DNA from: Armadillidium nasatum
Lineage: Eukaryota > Arthropoda > Malacostraca > Isopoda > Armadillidiidae
Assembly (NCBI GenBank): GCA_009176605.1
Contig: SEYY01006605.1
Location: forward strand, 20,001 to 42,500
Direction: 5' to 3'
Length of the DNA: 22,500 nt
Shown one piece after another: positions 9,239-17,920 of the stretch. How positions within the stretch are numbered: position 1 is the first letter of the stretch; every line of letters begins with the position of its first letter. The position numbers and the translations under genes were made by a program. The notes beneath the pieces are model-generated. The model was not told the origin of the DNA. It saw only the letters and a list, made by a program, of their open reading frames with translations, and did not search any database.

Positions 9239-10248
9239 GTAGGTAGGATAGCATACAGTGCTATATTGCATTTTATTCCCAAGTGAAAAACCAAATTTCC
9301 CTAGGTAGAAAGATTATAGAAAATTTGTATATAAATTTTCTTTAAATGATATCATATTCCAATTCCAACCATTAGAGTCAGGTAGAACAACTCAATCAAC
9401 CAATTTGTTTGGCCAGCTAATTAACTAATTGATAAAGATTTGATTGTATGCAAGCTGAATGAAAGCATAAAAGAAGGAATTTCTGTGCGAAAAATTGGTC
9501 TATCACAGATGTATAACGATCTGTTAGCAGTAACATTCATTTTGTCATTTGTTTGTATGTATTTGTTGATACTTGTTCTTTGCGTAAAATTTAACGAAAG
9601 AATCGAAAAGTGTTTGTTTCCCAGAGAAGCACCATCGTGCTTGTTGAATGTAATATCTGTATAAAAGGAAGCACGAAATACAGTGTACAATCTTTTCTTC
9701 TCTTACAACTTTCTCCAAACAATTACAATTAAAATTGTCTGTACATACATTTGTGTGCTAACAAGCATCAACAGCCGATAAAAAGCCGGTTTTGCTTGAC
9801 TCACACACACACAGACACGGCTTCAGCCATATTTGTTATTGACTAAATATCAATACCGGATATACATTATCTCTTCTGAAGCTGAGAACTGTTTTCGAAA
9901 CTCTGCTCAAAACATATAGTGACCAATTGACGTCACATCCGTCATAAGATACAAGAACTCAAATTGTTGATTCTCTTTACAACAGAAAACAACAATCTTA
10001 AACAGACCAACACAAAAAACGCCTACAATTTCACCAACAAAAGCCTATACTGCAAATTTTCACAGATTCCGACATTTTCGTCGCAATTTGTTACTGACAA
10101 ATTCATTCGTTTTGCTCGCGAATTGTATGAAACAGTGACACACTTTTGTTGAGAAATTAGTGGAGCAACGCTTATCAACGAGAATTTTAAATATTTCTGT
10201 GTGTGCACACACACACACTCTGACGTAAAATTTTAGTTTTAAGCAACA
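9236..10248 (+). mobile_element. Candidate nested solo LTR or other insertion bracketed by (TA)n
   Basis: A non-TA segment of about 1.0 kb with TA tracts on both sides, as for the LTRs. It begins AGTAG...ATAGCATACA, resembling LTR A (AGTAGCATACA), and ends CAACA before an A/T stretch with AATAAAA. Inside are AATTGACGTCA (CRE 9928-9935) followed at LTR-like spacing by ATAAGATA, and a strong TATAAAAGG at 9660-9668. Downstream similarity to the R-U5 of LTRs A-C is not evident, so it may belong to another family. A small frame (9509-9664, 51 residues with one hydrophobic segment) is inside it and is probably chance. Confidence 0.35.
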
Positions 10249-10254
10249 TAAAAT

Positions 10255-10258
<4 letters not shown>

Positions 10259-10308
<50 letters not shown>
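10259..10308. repeat. (TA)n
   Basis: About 50 bp of pure TA repeat closing the bracketed leader segment. Confidence 0.95.
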
Positions 10309-10310
<2 letters not shown>

Positions 10311-10329
10311 AATTAAGTTCCTATTGTGG

Positions 10330-10366
10330 TGACATCACTATATGTATGTATATTGGCTATAAAATA
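10330..10366 (+). promoter_or_regulatory. Promoter-like module upstream of gag
   Basis: TGACATCA (10330-10337), one base from a CRE, is followed by CTATAAAATA (10357-10366). A start near 10390 would give a 160-nt leader to the gag ATG without using the LTR. Alternatively it is a remnant of a buried LTR. Confidence 0.4.
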
Positions 10367-10551
10367 GCAGTACAGCGCGTGAGTTAGTCAATCAAATTAA
10401 AACAGCGAAAAATTAGGGAGAAAAGTAAAAATAGTAAGAGGAAGAAAGAGGGAGACCATAAGTTAGAATCACGGAGCAGATTCTAAGCCCTCCATCGACA
10501 CCGAACGTGTCACACAATATTACGCAACATACACAAACACAAACAGACAAC

Positions 10552-11984
10552 ATGAGTAATACAGGCAACAACACTGGTGATGATAGCAATGTTGGAGCAG
10601 GAACAAGTGCTTTCAACTTGCAGCGCCTGTTTTATTCCAAAACAAAATTCCCTTATTGGAGGGGCCCGGATCTGAAACCACCGGACCCAGCGTGCATTTA
10701 TGGTTAAAACTGCTAGAGAGGAGTTTTGACGCTGAAGGGATAACTGGAGACCAAGAAAAAATCGCAATCGCAAGTTGCAATATATCGCCGAAGGAAACTT
10801 CCACTGCCAGAATCGTATTGGAGAATTGTTTGGAATTGTGCAATGCACAGAGCTTTGCGGAGTTCAAGAAAGCCCTTCTGAACAATTTGGCACCTGCGAG
10901 CTCAACAAGAGTTTTTGATCAGTTTGAGGAGTTGCTGAGGTTGCAATGGAATAAAAGCACCTCAATCTCCACACATATAAATCAATCTTTAGGGTACCTC
11001 AACAACTTCTTAGAGGAAGTAGAGGGTAGATATAAAGCCACATACTCGCCCGAAGGTCAGAAGATCTTCCTGATGGCGATACTATATAGTAAATTGCCAA
11101 ACAGGGCCATGAAAATAGAGTTGAACAAGGCCATGTCAGTGACCAAAACTGTCACAGAATTAGTAGCTGAGTTGACTGAGAAATTCGGCATGCATAGGCC
11201 TGTGTTAGACAAAGTCAGTGCTGTAGATGCACGAGAGGAAAGGGAAGATGAATATGATAGGAGAACTAGGAGAGATAATATATGGGATCGACCTTATATG
11301 CAATCATATCCTAGCTACAGTAAATATAATAATTATGAAAATCGCCAACAGAGAACTAGGGGCCCAAGCTGGAATAGGGGCAATAGGACATCGAGAAATA
11401 GTAGTAGGGAAAGAGGCTACGTAAGGGGTAGAGATCTAAGTAAAGGGCCACCAAGACGACGTGACTCCGAGGAACGTGAGAGAAGATCCACGTCTCCTCA
11501 AAGGAGAGGTTATGTCAGATGGAATATTCCTGACAAAAAGAGAGGCCAGGGGTCCAGGCCTAACATAAAATATGGATACCAAAAGGAGAGAGAAGAAGCT
11601 GGAGAAGACGAAAAACGTCGCTCTAATAGCATCTCTCCAATCAGGTTTCCTGCAGCAGGAAAGGAAAGGTCATACCCAAAAGAAAGAAGGGAAAGACCAT
11701 ACTCACCAAAACCTCCACTCAACAGAAAGCACAAGGTGAATGAGGTCACCGACAAACCCAGTCGAGAAGACATGTGGGAACAGAGAGAGTGGAGATGGCC
11801 AATAGAATATCCCTCAGACGAGGAGGAAAGTTCGGACCCGGAAGACACATTATATTGTGATGAAGAGCCGGACGAAAGTGAAAATGAGGATAATGTCCAC
11901 AAAATAGATGAGACATATAAAGGGGCCAGAAAAAGAGATTCTTTTTTAGGCCTGCCTCAAAAGAAACCCATCTCATGGGTATGA
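10552..11984 (+). CDS. gag: Gag (capsid and basic nucleocapsid-like region), one frameshift
   Basis: Structural protein that would form the particle and package RNA. The ATG at 10552 opens an N-terminal Asn/Gly-rich segment. A one-base loss near 10670-10680 moves the reading to the frame ending at 11984 (about 440 codons from 10656). The capsid-like part (10690-11215) is helical with HLWLKLLERSF, LLRLQWN and ILYSKLPNRAMK, resembling retrotransposon Gag capsids. The next part (11230-11750) is rich in Arg, Ser and Gly (RRSTSPQRR, SRERGYVRGRD) and replaces the usual CCHC zinc knuckle, which is absent. An acidic C-terminal patch follows (11805-11900). The stop TGA (11982) is followed at once by TAA and overlaps the pro ATG. 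The frameshift probably prevents full-length Gag. Confidence 0.8.
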
Positions 11985-12470
11985 TAAAAGTTAGAGGGTC
12001 CCCCAAACAAGACACTCGCACCTTCAAGGCAAAGTACCATGAAACACATGGCACTGATGAGTTCAGTGGCCAAGAAGGCAAATTAAGAGAAAGATATAGA
12101 GTGTCAGGTTATTATATTCCTTTGGAAATAATAGGGAATAGGGGGCTACACCCAGAATCCTGTTTTACAGATTTAGGGTCTTCCATAACCCTTTTAAAAA
12201 GAAATAGATATGAGGAGCTGAAACATGATTGCCAGTTCAAAGTACATAAGGCACATGTTAGCTTAAGATCCATAACTAATGGAAAAATATCAGTATATGG
12301 CAGAGTAGCCATAAATGTGAAAATATATAAATATGTACCATACTATTAATGCTTTAATAGTAGGTGACGATTGCAGTTTCCGAGGCAATGTTTTGTTGGG
12401 ATGCGACAGCCTCTCGGAACTACCCTTAGTGCTTGATTTCGCACATAATAGATTATATTATAGCCGACAA
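11975..12470 (+). CDS. pro: Retropepsin-like aspartic protease, altered active site (DLG) and +1 break
   Basis: Would cleave Gag and Pol. It overlaps the end of gag in the -1 frame. ATGs at 11975 and 11981 precede RVSGYYIPLEIIGN and CFTDLGSSIT. The catalytic Asp is at 12170-12172, but the next codon is Leu where retropepsins have Thr or Ser. Element A has the normal DTGSS. The first half ends at a stop (12347-12349). The second half (LIVGDD, LLGCDSLSELPLVLDF) is in the +1 frame from about 12336 and reads straight on into the linker. Together the halves make a domain of normal length. The DLG change and the frame break make activity unlikely, but the break occurs at nearly the same place in both elements. 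Confidence 0.8.
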
Positions 12471-13523
12471 AAGAGTCGGATACCGACTATAAATCCATTT
12501 GCTCCTGAAATTGAGCTAAAATTGACTCACAAGCCATGCATCGAGGAAGATGTAGAAGAGGGCACCGGTTCCTTAAAATTGGAACATTGTGAGGAGAGAC
12601 CGAAACCTAAGGAGAAAGACATAGTCATGTCACCTCCAGGATTCGAACCAGTAAATCTTCCGAAATTCGGAGGCAACCCATATTGGGGATCATATGAAGA
12701 CACATATGAGCTCATGAAAGATGAGGATGACCAATATGACCTAAGTCGCGATAGTTGGGAGGTGAAGGTAAACGAACTGATGTCAATGCCATTAACCCCT
12801 GCAGCGCAGTCAAAGGCCTCACTTTCAGAGGATGAAATTAAATGTAAAAATAATGCCAGACATGCAGAATGCCGGAGCCTAAGTCGCAAATGTAACCCAG
12901 AAAAGCCGCTAGGGATCACCTCTGAGCTTGAATGCAAGCAGCCTAAGACGCAAGTGCGCAGCCTAAGCCTTGTCAGCCATGTGCCCGTAAGCCTGAGTCT
13001 TAAAAAGGGAAAAGCGCAGCGAAAATCGAGTGAAATGCATAAGTCTGATGAATATGATGAGGTAGAATCCCTCATAGAAAAATTAAAGGACCTAAGTCTT
13101 GAGAGTGAGCAGTCCATTATATATGATACCCATGCAAATGCCCGTAGCGTAAAGCTTCGAGGGCAGCAAAATAGCTTAAGTCCCAACGAAAAGAAGTGGC
13201 TAAGATCGGAAGAAAGGCATGGAAGCAGCCGGAAAATTGCTGAAGTTATGTGTACTGAGCAGTTAATGTGTAATGGTAAGAGAGATCTACCAGCACAAGT
13301 AAGTCTCAATGGATACCCGGGGCAGGAGCCGCGTGATAATAAATTATACCCGGGGCAGGAGCCGCGTGAAAATAAATCTTACCCGCGTTGGGAGAAGTTG
13401 CGTGAAAATGAAAATATCCAGGATGAGAATGAGCATAGCGCTCACTCAAATGTACAGCGTACACCGATCGAGGTGGTAAACTCGCAGAAGAAAAATTCTA
13501 AAAGAATGAGCATAGCATTCTAG
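12471..13523 (+). CDS. Protease-RT linker region, first part; unknown function
   Basis: Continues in frame with the second half of the protease (frame open 12333-13523). Hydrophilic and compositionally biased. Conserved with element A are PPGFE, DTYELMKDE, Ser-Arg/Ser-Leu patches (SLSRK, RSLSLVS), and the probable amphipathic helix DEYDEVESLIEKLKDLSL near 13045-13098. Three 33-bp coding repeats (YPGQEPRDNKL-type) lie at 13314-13412. No domain is recognised. Ty3/gypsy elements usually have a much shorter protease-RT spacer, so about 500 codons here is unusual. It ends at TAG (13521), inside or just before a GCACAGCA repeat array that adds another stop. Confidence 0.65.
   Translation, partial: KSRIPTINPFAPEIELKLTHKPCIEEDVEEGTGSLKLEHCEERPKPKEKDIVMSPPGFEPVNLPKFGGNPYWGSYEDTYELMKDEDDQYDLSRDSWEVKVNELMSMPLTPAAQSKASLSEDEIKCKNNARHAECRSLSRKCNPEKPLGITSELECKQPKTQVRSLSLVSHVPVSLSLKKGKAQRKSSEMHKSDEYDEVESLIEKLKDLSLESEQSIIYDTHANARSVKLRGQQNSLSPNEKKWLRSEERHGSSRKIAEVMCTEQLMCNGKRDLPAQVSLNGYPGQEPRDNKLYPGQEPRENKSYPRWEKLRENENIQDENEHSAHSNVQRTPIEVVNSQKKNSKRMSIAF
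13314..13412 (+). repeat. 33-bp coding tandem repeat, three units
   Basis: Units 13314-13346, 13347-13379 and 13380-13412 encode YPGQEPRDNKL, YPGQEPRENKS and the diverged YPRWEKLRENE. The 11-residue period equals that of the different repeat in element A (2018-2179). Confidence 0.85.
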
Positions 13524-13524
13524 A

Positions 13525-13595
13525 AAGCACAGCAGTTGAAATGCACAGCAGTCAAAAAGTGAGCACAGCATAAAAGCACAGCAAGCAGCAAAGCA
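13525..13595 (+). repeat. GCACAGCA minisatellite-like array
   Basis: Four copies of GCACAGCA with variable A-rich spacers, followed by AGCAGCAAAGCAG. It carries an in-frame TGA at 13560-13562 and follows the TAG at 13521, so it interrupts the linker frame. No counterpart is seen in element A. Confidence 0.7.
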
Positions 13596-14090
13596 GTGGA
13601 AAGCAAAGAGTTGCGTAGCCCAAATGGGAGAGTAAAAGCGCAAGAGTTCTCACTGAGCTCTGAAAGTGAGAAAATCACCGAAAATGACGATAAAATACCC
13701 GACCATACAACTCCTACACCCGATCATGACACACAACTCATAGAAGAAAAAGAACCCAGCTTTATAGCTACCATAGAACAGACCAGGGAAATACCTTCAA
13801 GTAGTAGGAACTTGTTCGAGGTTACCTTGTGTAGCCAAGGAGGTAATCATTCCCCTCGCGAAGGTCAATTAATGGTAACTGAGGCTAATAGTGACTTGAG
13901 GGAGGATGGATGCATCTTTCATCCGAAGTGCTCTATCTCCAGTAAAGAAGGGAAAAATATTGGTAGAAGTACTGAATTTAGGACTCAATGCTATTAAAGT
14001 TAGGAAAGGGAGAGAGAATTACCCGAGTCTTTGAGGTAGAAGAATTACCTCTAAATTCAGTGCAAAACTCACAGATGCATATGAAATAAC
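13596..14090 (+). pseudogene. Protease-RT linker, second part, broken into three frames
   Basis: The frame of the first part resumes (open from about 13563 to 13997) with an EFSLSSESEK unit like the element A repeats. From about 13906 the coding-like reading moves +1 (ATG 13906; SFIRSALSPVKKGKILVEVLNLGLNA split here only by frame), and from about 14005 it moves +1 again (KGERITRVFEVEELPL) until a stop near 14070. RT then resumes in the original frame at about 14091. The pattern resembles the short beta-rich segment that precedes RT in gypsy elements. At least three indels are needed to explain it. Confidence 0.55.
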
Positions 14091-15674
14091 ATGCAAAATA
14101 TGCATCGAAAATGTGTAAGAAAGAAAGAAGAGAATATAGGTGAGCCTGAAGTCATCAACGCTACCAGAGAAACGTTGATGAAGAAAATACATGACGCAGG
14201 TAGAGAAAAGGCCAGGAAGATGGGGCCTCAAAATGATATCCCCACTAAGTCTCTAGGATTGACCCCTAAGCAGTTATATGAGACCTATCGAGCAATATTG
14301 ACAAAGACAAGCAAGAAAGGCAGCGTTCTGAGAAACAGAGAGGAATTAGAAAGAATGATAAGCTTCTTGATGAAGAACAGAGATATCGTGGGATTGGCAG
14401 ATGACCCAATCGGGAAATACCCTGGGTATGAGTTCAAGTTAGAATTGGAGCCAGACTGCCCCAAGGTGCTATATACACAACAGTACAAGCAACCACGAGT
14501 GTATCAAGAAGGAATAAAGGACTGGACTAAGAGTCAGTTGAAAGAAGGATTGATTGAACCTTCTGTTTCACCTTTCTCATCACCCCTATTGGTAGTACCC
14601 AAGAAGGAAGCGGGCAAATTAAGAATATGCGTGGATTATAGACAGGTGAATAGACACAGTGTGTCAGACAGGTTCCCCATACCCGACATAGGGGAAACCA
14701 TAAATAGCCTGGGAAAAGCTAAAATCTTTAGCACAATAGATATAAAGGATGGATTTCATCATGTGCAATTGGCTAGAGAATCAAGGCCAACTTTAGCTTT
14801 TCGATCCCCGCTGGGATCCTTTCAGCCCACAGTACTCCCAATGGGACTGAAACAGGCACCAGCAGTGTTTAGTAGGGTAATGCAAACAGCATTGTCTGGG
14901 TGCATCGGAGTGGCTTGTTTAAGTTATGTCGATGACATAGTAATCTTTGCCAAAGACATGGAGTCTCATTATAAGAATTTAGAGGCAGTCTTTGATGCGT
15001 TAAGAAGGAGTAATCTTAAATTAAAACTAGAAAAATGTGCATTCTTCAAAAGAGAAGTCACATTTCTAGGATTCCTAATATCCGATAAGGGGATCACAGT
15101 GGATCCGGAAAAGATCAAAACTCTCAAGAAGATCAAAAGTCCGAGGGACGTGCCAGAGGTTAGGTCAGTCATGGGTTTCTTTAACTTTTTCCGAAATCTG
15201 ATCCCAGATTTCAGCACCATAGCATCACCAATAAATAAGCTATTGAAAAAGAAAGAGAAATTCGATTGGAGTGAAGAGCAGGAGGAAGCTCTGATAAAGT
15301 TGAAAGAGTTATTAGCACAAGAACCATTGCTCCAGTACCCAGATTATGATAAGGAATTTATCATAGTGACTGATGCCTCAAAGCAAGGTTTGGGTGCGGT
15401 GCTTCTGCAAGAAGATGAAGCAGGTAACGAAAGACCTGTGAGCTTTGCAAGCAGAACATTGACTAAGAGCGAAAAGAACTATTCTATCACAGAGATGGAA
15501 GCGCTCGGGATAGTTTTTGCTTTGAAGAAGTTTAAAAATATGATATATCGATACCCAATAACAGTGAAATGCGACCACACTGCTGCAATAGCTATTTTTG
15601 CCAAGAAAGACTATCCATCTGCAAGGTTGGCAAGATGGTCACTTATTGTGAGTGATTTCTTGCCCCAAATTTGA
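14091..15674 (+). CDS. pol: Pol: reverse transcriptase and RNase H
   Basis: RNA/DNA-dependent DNA polymerase and RNase H of a Ty3/gypsy element, 527 residues in this frame. RT spans about residues 130-350: PFSSPLLVVPKK, LRICVDYRQVN, FSTIDIKDGFHHVQL (Asp217), GSFQPTVLPMGLKQAP and YVDDI (Asp281, Asp282), with the thumb-side FLGFLISDKGI. The connection runs to about 415. RNase H has VTDAS (Asp428), TEMEALGIVFAL (Glu468/Glu470) and CDHTA (Asp495). All catalytic residues are present. The frame ends early at 15674, where a one-base gain within the run TTGCCCC near 15655 shifts the rest of Pol into the integrase frame. The ATG at 14091 is only the first in the frame. The true polyprotein begins upstream. 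Confidence 0.95.
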   Translation: MQNMHRKCVRKKEENIGEPEVINATRETLMKKIHDAGREKARKMGPQNDIPTKSLGLTPKQLYETYRAILTKTSKKGSVLRNREELERMISFLMKNRDIVGLADDPIGKYPGYEFKLELEPDCPKVLYTQQYKQPRVYQEGIKDWTKSQLKEGLIEPSVSPFSSPLLVVPKKEAGKLRICVDYRQVNRHSVSDRFPIPDIGETINSLGKAKIFSTIDIKDGFHHVQLARESRPTLAFRSPLGSFQPTVLPMGLKQAPAVFSRVMQTALSGCIGVACLSYVDDIVIFAKDMESHYKNLEAVFDALRRSNLKLKLEKCAFFKREVTFLGFLISDKGITVDPEKIKTLKKIKSPRDVPEVRSVMGFFNFFRNLIPDFSTIASPINKLLKKKEKFDWSEEQEEALIKLKELLAQEPLLQYPDYDKEFIIVTDASKQGLGAVLLQEDEAGNERPVSFASRTLTKSEKNYSITEMEALGIVFALKKFKNMIYRYPITVKCDHTAAIAIFAKKDYPSARLARWSLIVSDFLPQI

Positions 15675-17652
15675 GTATATAAAAGGAAAGAAGAATCAGG
15701 TAGCTGATTTTCTATCCAGATATATTCCGGAAGAAGAAGGGGAAAATAGCGATGCGGAGAGTGAGGAGAGTGTCGATCATATTAAGCAGGAGCAAGAAAC
15801 AGAATTGCCCATAGTGATGTCTCTGGATGCAAAGATAATAAGTAAGGCACAGAAAGCTTGCCCAAGATTGGGGAGTCTCTATAGTGAACTGGAAAGAGGT
15901 AAACACATTCCAGGTTATAAAATGTTCCAGGGTATGATTTTTATAAAGCAAGACACTAATTATAAAGTATATATTCCGGACACACTCGTCGAAACCGCCA
16001 TCATGCTAGCACATGCAGTTTTCGGGGCAGGGCATACGGGTATAGAGCGCACTTTGAAGCGATTGAGGAGGAGGTTCTATTTTAGAACAATGAGGAAGTG
16101 TGTAGAAGAGTATTGCCAACAGTGCCATATTTGTCAATCTGTTAAAGGTAACAACCCAGCCAGAGCTAAACTGGGGCAATACCCTTTGGCAGATACCCCC
16201 TTTGAAAAGGTGGCAATGGATGTGTTAGGCCCGCTGCCCAAATCGACGAAAGGGCACCAATACATCCTCGTGTTTAAGTGCCAAACTACTAGGTATGTAG
16301 AGTTGGTAGCACTTAAGAGTAGAGATAGCTCCACAATGGTCAGAAATTTGATAGAAAGAATCATTGTAAATCACACATGTCCCGGGACATTGTTGTCCGA
16401 TAATGCCGGGGAGTTTAAGGGTACAATGATGAAAGAGATATGTAAAAGATTCGGGATAAAGAAGGTCGAAATCGCCGTCCGTAGTCCATGGAGTAATAGT
16501 ACAGTGGAAAGGGCCAATAAAGACATAGAGAACTATCTAAGATGCTATGTCAAGGACAATCAAAAGGATTGGGACCAGTTCTTACCTTTAGCGCAGGCTA
16601 CCATTAATAATACATATAATGCCAGCATAAAGTCGGACCCACATTTCTTGCTCTATGGCTATACAAAACGCATGCCATCAGAACTACCTAACAGTACTTT
16701 GATCAGAAATACAAGGGCAGAGAACCCTAATTCTGATAATTTGACGGAAGTACTATATAATAGGATTAAAAGGATAAGAGAGCAAGGAAAAGACATATTA
16801 GAGAAGGAGGTAAAGAAGTATACTCTACAAATGGACAAGCATAGTAACACCAGAGAGGTAAGACCCGGAGATTTGGTGTATATGAAAACCGTGAAGCCTC
16901 CTAACTTGTCTCCCAAATTATATCGAAAATGGAGAGGCCCGCTCCGAGTAGAAGGCTTAGCAAGCCGATTCGGAAGTGGTAATGTATATATTTTGAGGGA
17001 TCCGCAAGACAACAAACTCTATAATTGTCATGCAGACAACTTCAAAATAGTTAAAGTACAAAGCAAAGACAATAGAGAAAACCAGCACAAGAGATTGAGC
17101 AGTGCCAAGGTGATAGGAGGAGATAAAAGGAGAATAATGACCAAAGGGAGAAAAGTTATCGACGAAGAAAATGATGAGGAGGATAGAGACGACGATGAAG
17201 TAGTATACTGCCCATTGCCAAATGCGAGAGCGGCATTACGTTCACACCAAAATCAAGAAGCCAGGAGTGAATTGATAGATAAAGGTGAGGAGCCGGAAGA
17301 TCATACGGACGAACGAATAATAGATACAGAACCTCTTGGAGAGACAGAAACTATGGAAAATGAAGCAGAAGAAACATGGCAATATACAGACCAACAGGCT
17401 AGTTTACCGCAATTGGAGGAGGAAACAACTACTCATGAGGAAGAATCACCCATATCTGTGAGAGTTAAGCAGAAAGACGCGGATAAAGATTACAAACCAC
17501 CACCACAAGGGTATACCAGAATACTGAGATCTCCAATAAAAACCAGAAGCAGGGATGTGTCAGAACCATACACCGAAACCCCAAAACGTAAAAATGTTAG
17601 GTTTGATCCCACAATCCTTAAACGTAAATACTATAAAAGTTCCAAGGAATGA
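15652..17652 (+). CDS. pol: Pol: integrase with GPY/F domain and long charged tail
   Basis: Continues Pol after the +1 break; the frame opens without an ATG. The end of the RNase H tether (EYIKGKKNQVADFLSR) is followed by an acidic spacer, the HHCC zinc-binding domain (His121, His128, Cys158, Cys161, counted from 15652), and the catalytic core with Asp190 (AMDVLGPLP), Asp250 (LLSDNAGEF) and Glu286 (STVERANKDI), an exact D,D35E spacing. The GPY/F module is at about 405-465 (GDLVYMK, YRKWRGPLRV). Beyond it lie 200 more residues, first acidic (504-515 almost all Asp/Glu), then basic (PKRKNVRFDP). No chromodomain is seen. The core is intact. TA-repeat targeting by the tail or GPY/F domain is an inference. 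Confidence 0.95.
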   Translation: MISCPKFEYIKGKKNQVADFLSRYIPEEEGENSDAESEESVDHIKQEQETELPIVMSLDAKIISKAQKACPRLGSLYSELERGKHIPGYKMFQGMIFIKQDTNYKVYIPDTLVETAIMLAHAVFGAGHTGIERTLKRLRRRFYFRTMRKCVEEYCQQCHICQSVKGNNPARAKLGQYPLADTPFEKVAMDVLGPLPKSTKGHQYILVFKCQTTRYVELVALKSRDSSTMVRNLIERIIVNHTCPGTLLSDNAGEFKGTMMKEICKRFGIKKVEIAVRSPWSNSTVERANKDIENYLRCYVKDNQKDWDQFLPLAQATINNTYNASIKSDPHFLLYGYTKRMPSELPNSTLIRNTRAENPNSDNLTEVLYNRIKRIREQGKDILEKEVKKYTLQMDKHSNTREVRPGDLVYMKTVKPPNLSPKLYRKWRGPLRVEGLASRFGSGNVYILRDPQDNKLYNCHADNFKIVKVQSKDNRENQHKRLSSAKVIGGDKRRIMTKGRKVIDEENDEEDRDDDEVVYCPLPNARAALRSHQNQEARSELIDKGEEPEDHTDERIIDTEPLGETETMENEAEETWQYTDQQASLPQLEEETTTHEEESPISVRVKQKDADKDYKPPPQGYTRILRSPIKTRSRDVSEPYTETPKRKNVRFDPTILKRKYYKSSKE

Positions 17653-17680
17653 CGCATATGTAAATACTGTATTAAAGCAT

Positions 17681-17691
17681 TATATATATTA

Positions 17692-17771
<80 letters not shown>
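17681..17771. repeat. (TA)n between integrase and ORF3
   Basis: TA repeat in the 268-bp gap between the pol stop (17652) and the ORF3 ATG (17921). The rest of the gap is A+T-rich and noncoding. Confidence 0.95.
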
Positions 17772-17777
<6 letters not shown>

Positions 17778-17905
17778 CTGTATCTATAATTATAAATATT
17801 CCCATGCACAGCGCACCAAAGATTAGCGATAGGTAGTTATAAGGATAAAACGCAAAGAATGAAAGAGACAACTAATTTCCGCATGTATATATGTATTCAT
17901 AAGTA

Positions 17906-17920
17906 TCATTTCATTCTAGA
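17906..17920 (+). promoter_or_regulatory. Splice acceptor-like site before ORF3
   Basis: A pyrimidine-rich stretch ends TCATTTCATTCTAG (AG at 17918-17919), one base before the ORF3 ATG. Together with donor-like GTGAGT at 10379-10384 it could yield a spliced ORF3 mRNA, as env mRNAs are made in retroviruses and errantiviruses. Predicted by eye only. Confidence 0.45.

Larger units (their letters stand above)
8471..10551 (+). other. Unusually long leader of element B (primer site to gag ATG)
   Basis: About 2.1 kb with no large ORF. 8471-9060 is purine-rich and includes a short basic reading frame (8641-8988). 9084-9235 is TA repeat with an A-rich interruption (9122-9151). 9236-10248 is a 1-kb segment bracketed by TA tracts, possibly a nested LTR. 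10259-10308 is TA repeat. 10309-10551 carries a TATA box (10358-10366), a donor-like GTGAGT (10379-10384) and a purine-rich untranslated stretch. A 9-bp hairpin (AGAAAATTT/AAATTTTCT) lies at 9318-9341. Confidence 0.7.

Noticed and set aside
9440-9664. Small protein with one hydrophobic segment
   Set aside because: The frame lacks an early ATG (first at 9509), lies in a probable inserted segment and has no homologue in the window.
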